Under the pieces are notes generated by a model. That model saw only the letters and a program-made list of their open reading frames with translations. It searched no databases and had not been told where the DNA came from. A DNA stretch of 64,000 nt from positions 62,001 to 126,000 of the forward strand of contig NZ_JADZ01000017.1 in the NCBI RefSeq assembly GCF_000518645.1. The letters are read 5' to 3'. This document shows, piece by piece, positions 26,364 to 35,067 of this stretch. Source of the DNA: Curvibacter gracilis ATCC BAA-807. GTDB taxonomy: Bacteria > Pseudomonadota > Gammaproteobacteria > Burkholderiales > Burkholderiaceae_C. The first letter of the stretch is position 1, and every line of letters starts with the position of its first letter. A program made the position numbers and the translations under genes.

Positions 26364-26476
26364 GGCACACCTCGTTGATCAGGACGCCAGCCACCACGCA
26401 AAGCGCGGGCCAGCTTGGCGCCTGGAAGCGCCCAGTACAGCGTCAGGCCGCATTTCGTGCCCGGCATGTCGACACC

Positions 26477-26496
26477 GTGTAGGGGCAGCCCTACAC
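26477..26496. promoter_or_regulatory. Perfect dyad upstream of the cyanate operon
   Basis: GTGTAGGG (26477-26484), a four-base spacer GCAG, then CCCTACAC (26489-26496). It lies 114 bases before the solute-binding gene start and just after the end of the response-regulator gene, so it is well placed as the operator bound by that regulator. Confidence 0.65.
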
Positions 26497-26520
26497 AGGA
26501 GGTGATGCCGGCCCTGTTTT

Positions 26521-27225
26521 TCAGCTGCCCGAGGCGTTGCGCGCCAGCAAGGCCAGCTCGACATCGTTGCGTGCCCCGGTCTTTTCGAGGATGCGGGCCC
26601 GATAGGTGCTCACGGTATTGGGCGCGAGCTTGAGCTGTGCACCAATTTCGCTCACCGAGTGGCCGCTGGTGAGCAGGCGGAACACCTGGTGCTCGCGGTG
26701 CGACAGGGCGTCGATGGCCGCCATCACCGCCGCCGGCGTGCTGGGCGCCAAGGTGGTGCGCGACAGGGCGCCGGCCAGGGCCTCGGCCGTGGCCTCGCTG
26801 AGGTAGCGCCCGCCGGCGGCCACCTTGCGCACGGCCGCCACCATGTCGTCGGGGTCGGCACTCTTGTTGAGGTAGCCGGCCGCGCCCAGCTTGATGCAGC
26901 GCACGGCGTACTGCTTCTCGGGGTAGGTGCTGAGCATCAGCACCGGCAAGGCGGGCCACAGGCGGCGCAATTGCTGCAGCACCTCCAGCCCGTCCAGCCC
27001 GGGCATGGCGATGTCCAGCAGCACCAGATCGAGCCCGGCCGGGCCCTGCAGCGACTCGACCTGGGCCAGGGCCTCGGGCCCGCTGGCGGCCTCGGCCAGC
27101 ACGGTGATCTCGGGCTGGCCATTGGCCGGGTCACCCAGCACCTGCTTGAGGCCCTGGCGCACGATCAGGTGGTCATCGGCCAGCAGCACGCGGATCGGCG
27201 CCGAGGCCGTCGGCACTTCACTCAT
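26521..27225 (-). CDS. LuxR/NarL-family response regulator
   Basis: A 234-residue response regulator. The receiver domain (about 10-130) has the acidic pair LLADDH, the phosphoacceptor D71 in LVLLDIAMPGLDG and the switch lysine in YLNKSADPDD. The C-terminal LuxR-type helix-turn-helix (SHREHQVFRLLTSGHSVSEI, then KLAPNTVSTYRARILEK) binds DNA. The start at 27225 gives a 4-base overlap with the kinase stop. It is the second gene of a kinase-regulator pair placed directly upstream of the cyanate transporter genes, which suggests control of cyanate use; the signal is unknown. Confidence 0.92.
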   Translation of the reverse strand: MSEVPTASAPIRVLLADDHLIVRQGLKQVLGDPANGQPEITVLAEAASGPEALAQVESLQGPAGLDLVLLDIAMPGLDGLEVLQQLRRLWPALPVLMLSTYPEKQYAVRCIKLGAAGYLNKSADPDDMVAAVRKVAAGGRYLSEATAEALAGALSRTTLAPSTPAAVMAAIDALSHREHQVFRLLTSGHSVSEIGAQLKLAPNTVSTYRARILEKTGARNDVELALLARNASGS

Positions 27226-28427
27226 GGGGCCTCCAGTGGGATCTGCAGGTGAAAGCACGAGCCCTCGCCCGGGGTGCTCTGGATCAGCAGCACGCCGCCC
27301 AGGTGGCGCGCCCGCTCGCGCATGCCCATGACCCCATAGGCGGTGGGCGCCTCCAGGGCCTGCGGGCTGGCGCCCACGCCGTTGTCCTGCACGCGCAGGT
27401 GCAGCTGGGCGTCGCGCAGCTCGATCAGCACGTCGATGGCGCTGGCCTGGGCGTGGCGGCCCACGTTGCTCAGCATCTCCTGGAAGATGCGGAACACCGC
27501 CATCGCGGCCGGCTCAGGCAGGCTCAGCGTTTCGGGCACGCTCATGCACCACTCCAGCGCCAGCTCGGCCGACTGGGCAAACTCATGGGCCTGCCACTCC
27601 AGGGCCGCCCACAGGCCCTGGTGGTCCAGGATGCTGGGGCGCAGGTCGGTGATGATGCGGCCCACGTTGTCGACCGCGTTCTCGATCAGGCGGCTCATGT
27701 TCTGGCACTTGCAGCGCATCTGGCCGCGCATGTCCTGCGCCGCCTCGGGCTCGCGGGCGGCCTGTTCGCCCAGGCGCTTGTGCAGCCAGTTGACGTCCAT
27801 CTTCAGGGCCACCAGCAGGCTGCCGAGCTCGTCGTGCACCTCGCGGGCGATGCGGGTGCGCTCGTCCTCCCGCACGCGTTCGGAGTAGGCCGAGAGTTCA
27901 CGCAGGCGGCCCAGGGCCTCGCTCAGCGCCAGGGTGCGCTCTTGCACGCGCTGCTCCAGCACATCGTTGCTGCGCTGCAGGGCGTCGTGGGCGCGCTGCA
28001 GCGCCTGGGCGGCCCGGCGCCGCTCGGTGATGTCGACAAAGGTGATGACGGCGCCACGTACCTCGGTCCCGTCGAGGATGGGCTGGCTGGAGTACTCCAC
28101 CGGGAAGCTGCTGCCGTCGCGGCGCCAGAACACCTCGGAGTCGATGCGGCAGGGCAGGCCCTGGCGGAAGGCCTTGAAGATGGGGCAGTCGCTGTCGAGG
28201 TAGGGGCGGCCGTCGGGGTGGCTGTGGTGGGTCAGCGCGTGCATGTTGCGCCCCAGCAGCTCGGCCGGCTCGTAGCCGATCAGGCTGGCCCCGGGGCGGT
28301 TGATGAAGACGCAGTCGCCCTGCAGATCGATGCCGAACATGCCTTCGTCGGTCGAATCCAGCAGCAGGCTCAGGCGCTGCTGCCACAAGGCATCGGTACC
28401 GGGGGGGATGTTGAAGCGGGCGACCAT
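27222..28427 (-). CDS. Cytosolic PAS-domain sensor histidine kinase (NarX/HisKA_3 type)
   Basis: A 401-residue kinase without transmembrane helices. A PAS domain spans about residues 15-140 (FGIDLQGDCVFINRPGASLI, ending in FVDITERRRA). A coiled coil leads to the HisKA_3 motif REVHDELGSLLVALKMDVNW with phosphoacceptor H198. The ATPase part shows FQEMLSNVGRHAQA, DNGVGA and YGVMGMRERA. A soluble PAS kinase senses an internal signal. The PAS insert HSHPDGRPYLDSDCPIFKAFR contains histidines and cysteine and is typical of some NarL-linked PAS kinases. It is coupled to the response-regulator gene. Confidence 0.92.
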   Translation of the reverse strand: MVARFNIPPGTDALWQQRLSLLLDSTDEGMFGIDLQGDCVFINRPGASLIGYEPAELLGRNMHALTHHSHPDGRPYLDSDCPIFKAFRQGLPCRIDSEVFWRRDGSSFPVEYSSQPILDGTEVRGAVITFVDITERRRAAQALQRAHDALQRSNDVLEQRVQERTLALSEALGRLRELSAYSERVREDERTRIAREVHDELGSLLVALKMDVNWLHKRLGEQAAREPEAAQDMRGQMRCKCQNMSRLIENAVDNVGRIITDLRPSILDHQGLWAALEWQAHEFAQSAELALEWCMSVPETLSLPEPAAMAVFRIFQEMLSNVGRHAQASAIDVLIELRDAQLHLRVQDNGVGASPQALEAPTAYGVMGMRERARHLGGVLLIQSTPGEGSCFHLQIPLEAP

Positions 28428-28488
28428 GCCACAGCATCAAGCAACGCCTGTGCCAATCTGGTGCATGGCCGCCATCCGGCGGGCCCGA

Positions 28489-28956
28489 TCAGAGCCCCAG
28501 TTCGCTCAGGCCGGGGTGATCGTCAGGCCGGCGGCCCAGCGGCCAGTGGAACAGGCGTTGATCCGCCCGGATCGGCAGGTCGTTGATGCTGGCAAAGCGC
28601 CGTTGCATCAGGCCCTGGGGGTTGAACTCCCAGTTCTCATTGCCATAGCTGCGATACCACTGGCCCGAATCGTCGCGCCACTCGTAGGCAAAGCGCACGG
28701 CCAGGCGCTCGCCGGTGAAGGCCCACAGCTCCTTGATCAGGCGGTAGTCCAGTTCGCGGGCCCATTTGCGCTCCAGGAACTGGCGGGCCTGTTCGCGCCC
28801 CACCGGGAACTCGGCGCGGTTGCGCCACACCGTGTCTTCGGTGTAGACCTGGGCCACACGGGCCGGGTCGCGGGAGTTCCAGGCGTCTTCGGCCAGGCGG
28901 ACTTTCTGGGCCGCGGTCTCGGCCGTGAAGGGGGGCAGTGGGGGCTTGGTTTCCAT
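28489..28956 (-). CDS. NTF2-like / DUF1348-family protein
   Basis: A 155-residue SnoaL/NTF2-fold protein of the DUF1348 group. It shows the start [46 protein letters not shown] and [20 protein letters not shown], all strongly family-like. The biochemical role is not known to me; members are often linked to stress or detoxification. The ATG follows GGAG and is divergent from a TetR gene. Two perfect 18-base palindromes lie between them, so this gene is very likely the TetR target. Confidence 0.88.
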   Translation of the reverse strand: METKPPLPPFTAETAAQKVRLAEDAWNSRDPARVAQVYTEDTVWRNRAEFPVGREQARQFLERKWARELDYRLIKELWAFTGERLAVRFAYEWRDDSGQWYRSYGNENWEFNPQGLMQRRFASINDLPIRADQRLFHWPLGRRPDDHPGLSELGL

Positions 28957-29000
28957 GAAAGGGCTCCGTCGAATGAAAGGTTGAGCAGACAATCCTGCAC

Positions 29001-29018
29001 GTAGACAGATCTGTCTAC
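29001..29018. promoter_or_regulatory. TetR operator 1 (perfect palindrome)
   Basis: GTAGACAGATCTGTCTAC is a perfect 18-base palindrome and is repeated exactly at 29037-29054, 36 bases (about 3.4 turns) away centre to centre. This copy is the nearer to the NTF2-like gene start. Confidence 0.9.
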
Positions 29019-29036
29019 ACCCACACTTTAATCGAC

Positions 29037-29054
29037 GTAGACAGATCTGTCTAC
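29037..29054. promoter_or_regulatory. TetR operator 2 (perfect palindrome)
   Basis: An exact second copy of GTAGACAGATCTGTCTAC, ending 10 bases before the TetR ATG. Its position suggests autorepression; the other copy suggests control of the divergent gene. Confidence 0.9.
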
Positions 29055-29064
29055 AATCACTGGC

Positions 29065-29682
29065 ATGACTGATGCCGCCACCGCTTTTTCTCTCGACCCC
29101 AGCCTGCCGGCGCGCGAACGCATCCTGCTGGCCGCCCACGAGCTGTTCTACCGCGACGGTCTGCGGGCCACCGGGGTGGACCGGGTGATTGCGGCGGCCG
29201 GGGTCACCAAGGTCACGTTCTACCGGCACTTTCCGGCCAAGGACGAGCTGATCCGCGCCTTTCTGGCCTACCGCCACGAACGCTGGATGGACTGGTTCCA
29301 GGTCGCCCTGGCCCGGCACCAGGCCGCCCAGAGCCCAGCCGAACGCCAGCGCCAGCCCCTGCAGCCGCTGGCCGGCGCGCTGGGCGAGTGGCTGCGTGAG
29401 CCGGGTTTCCGGGGTTGCGCCTTCATCAATGCGGTGGCGGAACTGGGAGGGGGCCTGGGCGATGCCCTGGCGATTTCAGCGGCCCACAAGCAGGACATGG
29501 TGGGCGCCATCGAAACCCTGCTGCCGGGCCAGCCCGAGGCCCACGCCCTGGCCGAGGCGGCCGGGCTGGCGGTGGACGGGGCCATCGTGCGGGCCCAGAC
29601 CGGTGGCGCCGCCGTGGAGCAGGCGCTGGCGGGGCTGGAGCGGGTGCTGGCGGCCCTCACCCCGGCCACCACACTCGCCTGA
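29065..29682 (+). CDS. TetR/AcrR-family transcriptional regulator
   Basis: A 205-residue TetR protein. The N-terminal helix-turn-helix is clear ([20 protein letters not shown], then [20 protein letters not shown]), and the C-terminal helical part would bind a ligand and dimerise. It is close to the YdeS/LmrA-like group that regulates an adjacent stress or detoxification gene. The two identical palindromes in the divergent promoter fit binding by two dimers. The downstream sulfatase gene is convergent and ends 17 bases after it, so it is not in this unit. Confidence 0.93.
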   Translation: MTDAATAFSLDPSLPARERILLAAHELFYRDGLRATGVDRVIAAAGVTKVTFYRHFPAKDELIRAFLAYRHERWMDWFQVALARHQAAQSPAERQRQPLQPLAGALGEWLREPGFRGCAFINAVAELGGGLGDALAISAAHKQDMVGAIETLLPGQPEAHALAEAAGLAVDGAIVRAQTGGAAVEQALAGLERVLAALTPATTLA

Positions 29683-29698
29683 AGCGCAGGCCGGCCGC

Positions 29699-31036
29699 TC
29701 AGCGCTGCGGCATGTCCTTGGCGCCGTAACCCAGGCTGACGGTGGCGTCTTCGGGGATGGGGGGCATGGTGGCCTCCCAGGCCTCCCAGGCGGCGCGCAG
29801 CTCGGCCAGACGCTCGGGCTGCCGGCTGGCGTGGTTGGCGCGTTCGCGCTCGTCGGCCGGGATGTTGAACAGGTAGTCGTGCCCATCCACCCGCAGGTAT
29901 TTCCAGTCGCCCAGGCGCGCGGCGCGTTGGCCGCGGTGGTTCATGCGCCAGAACATGGGGCGCTCGAACTCGCCCCCGTCGCCCTGCAGCACGGGCAGCA
30001 GGGAGACGCCATCGAGCGGGTAACTCGGGTGGGCCGCCACGCCGGCCGCGGCCAGCATGGTGGCCGACCAGTCCATGGTCAGGCAATGCTGCTCGCTGAC
30101 GCGGCCCGGGGCGATGGCGGCGGGCCAGTGGGCGATCCAGGGCACGCGGATGCCGCCCTCGGTGAGGTCCATCTTGCCGCCCACCAAAGGCCAGTTGTCG
30201 GAGAAGCGCTCGCCGCCGTTGTCGCTGGTGAAGACCACCAGGGTGTTGTCTGCCAGCCCCTGCGCGCGCAGCGCGGCCATCACGCGGCCGATGCCTTCGT
30301 CCATGTGGTGGATCATGCGGCGGTAGGTGTGGATGTTGCCGCCATGCAGGTGGAACAGGTTGTCCTTGACCTCTTGCGCCAGGGCCTCGTCGTCGCGTGT
30401 CTCCCAGGGCCAGTGCGGCGCCGTGTAGTGCAGGCTCAGGAAGAAGGGCTGGCCGGTCTGGGCCGCCGGGGCCATGCGGTTCACCCAGTCCACCGCCCGG
30501 TCGGACAGCAGGTCGGTGAGGTAGCCCTCCTGCTGGTGTTCCTCCTCGCCAAACCACAGGTCGTGCGTGCCGCGCGAATCGCAGTGGGTGAAGTAGTCGA
30601 CCCCGCCCGACATGGGCCCGAAGAACTCGTCATAGCCCGAGCGCAGCGGGCCGAACACCGGCGGGTAGCCCAGGTGCCACTTGCCGATCAGCGCGGTGTT
30701 GTAGCCGCTGGCCTTGAGCAGCGAGGGCAGCGTGGGGTGCTCGGTGGGCAGGCCCAGGGTGGTGCTGCCGCGGCTCTTGCTGTTGATGGGTTCTTCAGCG
30801 GCGCCGCGCAGGCGGTACTGGTAGCGCGCCGTGATCATGGCAAAGCGCGTGGGCGAGCACACCGGCGAGTTCGAGTAGCCCTGGGTGAAGCGCAGGCCTT
30901 GGGCCGCCAGGCCGTCGAGCACGGGCGAGACGGGCTCGCGGCCGCCGTAGCAGCCGAGGTCGGCATAGCCGAGGTCGTCGGCGACGATGAAGATGATGTT
31001 GGGGCGTTGGGACGGTGCAGACATGGAGGGGGTCAT
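29699..31036 (-). CDS. Sulfatase (type I, formylglycine-dependent)
   Basis: A 445-residue sulfatase. The metal motif IIFIVADDLGYADLGCYGG is at the N-terminus, and CSPTR (C60) fits the CxPxR signal for oxidation to formylglycine. GKWHLG and a C-terminal DGVSLLPVL-type motif are also present. It hydrolyses sulfate esters of an unknown compound. I take the ATG at 31034-31036; the longer alternative would overlap the upstream gene. There is no signal peptide, so the enzyme is cytoplasmic. No anaerobic SMase gene is here, so cysteine oxidation depends on another locus. It is downstream of a Bug receptor, which suggests uptake of the substrate or product. Confidence 0.88.
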   Translation of the reverse strand: MTPSMSAPSQRPNIIFIVADDLGYADLGCYGGREPVSPVLDGLAAQGLRFTQGYSNSPVCSPTRFAMITARYQYRLRGAAEEPINSKSRGSTTLGLPTEHPTLPSLLKASGYNTALIGKWHLGYPPVFGPLRSGYDEFFGPMSGGVDYFTHCDSRGTHDLWFGEEEHQQEGYLTDLLSDRAVDWVNRMAPAAQTGQPFFLSLHYTAPHWPWETRDDEALAQEVKDNLFHLHGGNIHTYRRMIHHMDEGIGRVMAALRAQGLADNTLVVFTSDNGGERFSDNWPLVGGKMDLTEGGIRVPWIAHWPAAIAPGRVSEQHCLTMDWSATMLAAAGVAAHPSYPLDGVSLLPVLQGDGGEFERPMFWRMNHRGQRAARLGDWKYLRVDGHDYLFNIPADERERANHASRQPERLAELRAAWEAWEATMPPIPEDATVSLGYGAKDMPQR

Positions 31037-31061
31037 TCGGTTGGGGTGGATCAGGTGGCGC

Positions 31062-32087
31062 TCAATCGGCCGCCACGAAGCCAACCGACTTCATGATACG
31101 GCCCCAGCGGGCGCTGTCGTCGCGCATGGTCTGCAGCAAGGCCTCGGGGCCTTCGCCCACCGGATACATGCCGTTGGGCAGCAGTTGCTGGCGCACTTCG
31201 CGGCTGTTGACGGCCTTCAGCAGCTCTCGGCGCAGCAGCTCGAGCACGGGTTGGGGGGTGCGTGCCGGCGCGTAATAGGCAAACCAGGCCGAAGCAATCA
31301 CATCGGGGTAGCCCAGTTCGACAAAGGTCGGTGCGCTGGGCAAGGCCGGTGAGCGGCGACTGCCGCTGGTGGCCAGCAGCTTGACACGCCCAGAGGGCAG
31401 CATCGACAGCGCACCGCCCACCGTGTCGAAATAGACCGGCACCGTGCCCCCCATGACGTCTTGCCGGGCCGGCGTCGAGCCTTTGTAGGGCACGTGCAGC
31501 ATGCGCAAGCCCGCCGCCCGGTTCAGCATCTCGCCCAGGAAGTGCGAGGGTGTGCCCGACCCGTATGAGGCAAAGCTCAGCTGCTCACCCTGCGAGCCCT
31601 GGGTCTTGGCCCAGGCCACAAACTCGGCCACGGTGTTCGCCGGCACGGATTGGTGAACCACCATGGCCAGATCAAAGCTGGCGGCATTCACCAGCGGCGC
31701 GAAATCCTTGAAGGGGTCGTAGGCCAGCTTGGGGTAGGCATGGGGAAACATGGTCATGAGGCCTGCGGTGCCCAGCAGCAGGGTGTGGCCATCGGGCTCG
31801 GCGTTCTTCACGGTCTCGACCGCAATGCGCCCGGCCGCCCCGGCCTTGTTCTCCAGCACCCAGGGGCCCAGGGTGCCTCGCACCGCCTGGGCCAGCGCCC
31901 GTGTCAGCACGTCCTGGGTGCCGCCGGCCGGAATGCCGACCAACACCCGGGTGGGGCGAGACGCGAAGTCGCTGCCCTGAGCCCTCGCCGCAAAAGGCAA
32001 GGCCGGGAGCATCCCCAGCAGATGTCGGCGGCTGAGCGCCAGGTGGGGCGGGGTGGCTTGAGAATTCGGCATGGGCAGACTCGGCAT
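31062..32087 (-). CDS. Bug-type (TctC) periplasmic solute-binding protein 1
   Basis: A 341-residue protein with a twin-arginine-like signal (LSRRHLLGMLPALPFAARAQ) and the Bug pattern PTRVLVGIPAGGTQDVLTRA, ENKAGAAGRIAVETVKN and LLLGTAGLMT. Bug receptors of Burkholderiales bind carboxylates and other small organic compounds, often for transporters encoded elsewhere. An alternative start 5 codons later (MPNSQ) is equally plausible. The sulfatase gene follows after 25 bases, so they form a two-gene unit divergent from a MarR regulator. Confidence 0.9.
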   Translation of the reverse strand: MPSLPMPNSQATPPHLALSRRHLLGMLPALPFAARAQGSDFASRPTRVLVGIPAGGTQDVLTRALAQAVRGTLGPWVLENKAGAAGRIAVETVKNAEPDGHTLLLGTAGLMTMFPHAYPKLAYDPFKDFAPLVNAASFDLAMVVHQSVPANTVAEFVAWAKTQGSQGEQLSFASYGSGTPSHFLGEMLNRAAGLRMLHVPYKGSTPARQDVMGGTVPVYFDTVGGALSMLPSGRVKLLATSGSRRSPALPSAPTFVELGYPDVIASAWFAYYAPARTPQPVLELLRRELLKAVNSREVRQQLLPNGMYPVGEGPEALLQTMRDDSARWGRIMKSVGFVAAD

Positions 32088-32305
32088 CAGGGGTCACGGG
32101 GCCGCGGAGCGGGGTGCGTGTACTGTAGGAGGGCGCCCATCAGTTGTTGAAATCAATCCATGCCCCGGAAAACCCTGAGACTGCAGCGCCAGCCGGGCCA
32201 ACCCGCCTTGGGCCACGCCCTGAAACACTCGACAAGTCTTTGATTTTGTGAGGTTTTCGGTATGTTTTCTGTTTTTCGCTTCGGCGACCGAAATAATCGC
32301 TGCTG

Positions 32306-32842
32306 ATGCCTGCCACTCCCCCCACCCCCGCCCCCACCCGCCTGCGCCAGCCCCAGGCCATCGACGACATGCTGCTGTTTCGCCTGAGCCGCCTGCTGGC
32401 GGTGGGCGGCGCGGCCGTGGTTCGCCTGTGCGAGGGGCGCTACGGCATCACCCGGCGCGAGTGGGCGGTGTTGTCGCTGCTGTGGCAGCAACAGGGCCTG
32501 GGGCCGTCCGAACTGGCCGACCGGGTGCAGCTGGACCGGGCCCGCACCTCCAAGGCGCTGGGGCAGTTGCTGGCCAAGCAGCTGGTGCGGCGCGAGCCCC
32601 GCCCGGGCGACCACCGCCGCGCCCTGCTCTGGCTCACACCGGCCGGCGAAGCCCTGGTGAGCGAGTTGATGCCCCAGGTGCGCCAGCTCAATGAGCAACT
32701 GCTGCAAGTGCTCAGCACGGCCGAGGTCGATGCGCTGGATCAGTCGCTGGCCCGGCTTCAACAGCAGGCCCTGGCGTTGAACCAGGCCCAGGAGCCGGGC
32801 AGCCCCAAGGCCGATCGACGCCTGGGCCGCCGCCGCGTCTGA
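32306..32842 (+). CDS. MarR-family transcriptional regulator
   Basis: A 178-residue MarR protein with the winged-helix pattern YGITRREWAVLSLLWQQQG, PSELADRVQLDRARTSKALG and REPRPGDHRRALLWLTPAG. Helices at both ends provide the dimer interface. It is preceded by a conspicuously AT-rich promoter region (about 32235-32305) in otherwise GC-rich DNA. It is divergent from the Bug/sulfatase unit and upstream of the CoA-transferase group; it could control either. An aromatic or carboxylate ligand is common for the family. Confidence 0.92.
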   Translation: MPATPPTPAPTRLRQPQAIDDMLLFRLSRLLAVGGAAVVRLCEGRYGITRREWAVLSLLWQQQGLGPSELADRVQLDRARTSKALGQLLAKQLVRREPRPGDHRRALLWLTPAGEALVSELMPQVRQLNEQLLQVLSTAEVDALDQSLARLQQQALALNQAQEPGSPKADRRLGRRRV

Positions 32843-32916
32843 CTTCGCAAAACGCGAACGGGGCTTGCGGCAACAGAAATGGACAGTGCCACCCGCGCAG
32901 GGGCACACTGCGCGCC

Positions 32917-34149
32917 ATGACAAGCCCTTCTGAATTCCTCCCGGCCACCGGCCCGCTCGCCGGCCTCAAGGTGTTGGAGCTGGGCCAGTTGATCGCCGGC
33001 CCGTTCGCGGCCAAGACACTGGCCGACTTCGGCGCCGACGTGGTGAAGATCGAACCCCTGGGCAGTGGTGACCCGCTGCGCAAATGGCGCCTGCTCAAGG
33101 ACGGCACCTCGGTCTGGTGGCAGGTGCAGTCGCGCAACAAGCGCTCGCTGGCCCTGGACCTGAAGGCCGCCGAGGCCCAGGCCATCGTGCGCCAGCTGGC
33201 CGCCGAGGCCGATGTGCTGATCGAGAACTTCCGCCCCGGCGCCATGGAGGGCTGGGGCCTGGGCCCTGACGAGCTGCTGGCCTTGAACCCGCGCCTGGTG
33301 ATGCTGCGCATCAGCGGCTACGGCCAGACCGGCCCCTACCGCGACAAGCCCGGCTTCGGCGTGGTGGCCGAGGCCATGAGCGGGCTGCGCCACCTCACCG
33401 CCGAGCCCGGCCGCGTGCCGGTGCGGGTGGGGGTGTCGATCGGCGACACGCTGGCCTCGCTGCACGGCGTGATCGGCATCCTGATGGCCTTGCAGGAACG
33501 CCAGCGCAGCGGCCAGGGCCAGGTGATCGACGTGGCCCTGTACGAGGCGGTGTTCAACTGCATGGAAAGCCTGCTGCCCGAGTACAGCGCCTTTGGTGCG
33601 GTGCGCGGCCCGGCCGGCAGCGCCCTGCCCGGCATCGCCCCCAGCAATGCCTACCGCTGCGCCGACGGGGGTTACGCCCTGATCGCGGGCAATGGCGACA
33701 GCATCTTCAAGCGCCTGATGCACGAGATGGGGCGTGACGACCTGGGCCAGGACCCGGCCCTGGGCGACAACGCCGGGCGCGTGGCCCGGGTGGCCGAGAT
33801 CGATGCCGCCATCGGGGCCTGGACAGAGAAGCTGACGGTGGACGAGGTGCTGGCCGCGCTCGACCGGGCCTCGGTGCCGGCAGGCCGCATCTACACCGTG
33901 GCCGACATCGCCGCCGACCCGCATTACCAGGCGCGCGGCATGATCGAGCAGGTGCAGCTGGACGATGGCAGCACGCTGGCCGTGCCCGGCATCATCCCCA
34001 AGCTGTCGCGCACCCCGGGCGGGCACCGCCGCAATGCGCCGCTGGGCATCGGGCAGGACACCGACGCCGTGCTGCGCGACATCGGCCTGAGCGCCGAGCA
34101 GATCCAGGCCCTGAAAGACCGGGGCATCGTCGCCGGAGAACCCACATGA
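32917..34149 (+). CDS. Family III CoA-transferase (CaiB/BaiF type)
   Basis: A 410-residue CoA-transferase. It has the N-terminal LKVLELGQLIAGPFAAKTLA, EPLGSGDPLRKW, NKRSLALDLKAAEA and the catalytic-aspartate motif in VGVSIGDTLASLHGV. These enzymes move CoA between carboxylic acids. The next gene encodes an HMG-CoA-lyase-like protein and overlaps by 4 bases, which together suggest activation of a hydroxy-dicarboxylic acid and cleavage of the CoA ester; the substrate is unknown. Confidence 0.92.
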   Translation: MTSPSEFLPATGPLAGLKVLELGQLIAGPFAAKTLADFGADVVKIEPLGSGDPLRKWRLLKDGTSVWWQVQSRNKRSLALDLKAAEAQAIVRQLAAEADVLIENFRPGAMEGWGLGPDELLALNPRLVMLRISGYGQTGPYRDKPGFGVVAEAMSGLRHLTAEPGRVPVRVGVSIGDTLASLHGVIGILMALQERQRSGQGQVIDVALYEAVFNCMESLLPEYSAFGAVRGPAGSALPGIAPSNAYRCADGGYALIAGNGDSIFKRLMHEMGRDDLGQDPALGDNAGRVARVAEIDAAIGAWTEKLTVDEVLAALDRASVPAGRIYTVADIAADPHYQARGMIEQVQLDDGSTLAVPGIIPKLSRTPGGHRRNAPLGIGQDTDAVLRDIGLSAEQIQALKDRGIVAGEPT

Positions 34150-35066
34150 CACGCCCCATGACACGCATCCACTTCAACGAGGTCGCCACGCGCGACGGCT
34201 TCCAGATCGAGCCCGAGTTCATCCCCACCGACACCAAGGTGGCCCTGGTGGACGCCCTGAGCGAGTGCGGCTACGCCAAGATCGAGGTGACCTCGTTCAC
34301 CTCGCCCAAGGCGATCCCCATGCTGCGCGACGCCGAGGAGGTGATGGGCCGCATCCGCCGCGCACCAGGCGTGGAGTACACCGTGCTGGTGCCCAACCTG
34401 CGCGGGGCCGAGCGCGCGCTGGAATCGCGGGCGGACGAGCTGAACCTGGTGATGTCCACCTCCGAGACGCACAACCTGGCCAACCTGCGCATGCCCCGCG
34501 AGCACAGCTTTGCCGCATTGGCCGAGGTGGTGCGGCGTGTGGACGGCCGCACGCCGATCAATGTGTCGCTGTCGACCTGCTTCGGCTGCCCCATGGAGGG
34601 CGAGGTGCCGCTGAGCGAGGTGCTGCGCTTTGCCGACCGCTTTGCCGACCTGGGCGTGCGGGGTCTGACGATCTGCGACACCACCGGCATGGCCCACCCG
34701 GCCCAGGTGCAGGCGGTGTGCGAGGCCCTGCAGGCACGCTTTGCCCACCTGCAACTGACCCTGCACTTCCACAACACCCGCGGCATGGGGCTGGCCAATG
34801 TGCTGGCCGCCGTGCAAAGCGGCATCACCCGGTTTGACGGCTCGCTGGGCGGCCTGGGGGGCTGCCCCTACGCCCCCGGCGCCAGCGGCAACATCAGCAG
34901 CGAGGACGCCATCCACATGCTGGACGCCATGGGCTACGACACCGGCATCGACCTGCCGCGTCTGCTGGCCGTGGCGCGCCAGATGCCCGCCATCGTGGGC
35001 CACGAGGTGCCCGGCCAGGTGGCCAAGGCCGGCCGCATTTCCGACCTGCACCCCGCCCCGATATGA
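34146..35066 (+). CDS. HMG-CoA-lyase-like aldolase
   Basis: A 306-residue TIM-barrel aldolase of the HMG-CoA lyase / DRE-TIM family. Conserved features are NEVATRDGFQIEPEFIPT near the N-terminus, the metal-binding HFHNTRGMGLANV, the catalytic-cysteine loop GGLGGCPYAPGASGN, and SLSTCFGCPMEG. The family cleaves 3-hydroxy-3-methylglutaryl-CoA or related esters to a ketoacid plus acetyl-CoA. It is translationally coupled to the CoA-transferase. An alternative start 4 codons later is possible. Confidence 0.9.
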   Translation: MTRPMTRIHFNEVATRDGFQIEPEFIPTDTKVALVDALSECGYAKIEVTSFTSPKAIPMLRDAEEVMGRIRRAPGVEYTVLVPNLRGAERALESRADELNLVMSTSETHNLANLRMPREHSFAALAEVVRRVDGRTPINVSLSTCFGCPMEGEVPLSEVLRFADRFADLGVRGLTICDTTGMAHPAQVQAVCEALQARFAHLQLTLHFHNTRGMGLANVLAAVQSGITRFDGSLGGLGGCPYAPGASGNISSEDAIHMLDAMGYDTGIDLPRLLAVARQMPAIVGHEVPGQVAKAGRISDLHPAPI

Positions 35067-35067
35067 G

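Noticed and set aside
23934-26378. 814-codon open frame on the plus strand
   Set aside because: Antisense to the three cyanate transporter genes, which have full family motifs.
26477-26496. NarL heptamer pair
   Set aside because: The dyad halves do not match TACYYMT in either orientation, so a NarL site proper is not claimed; it may still be the operator of this LuxR-type regulator.
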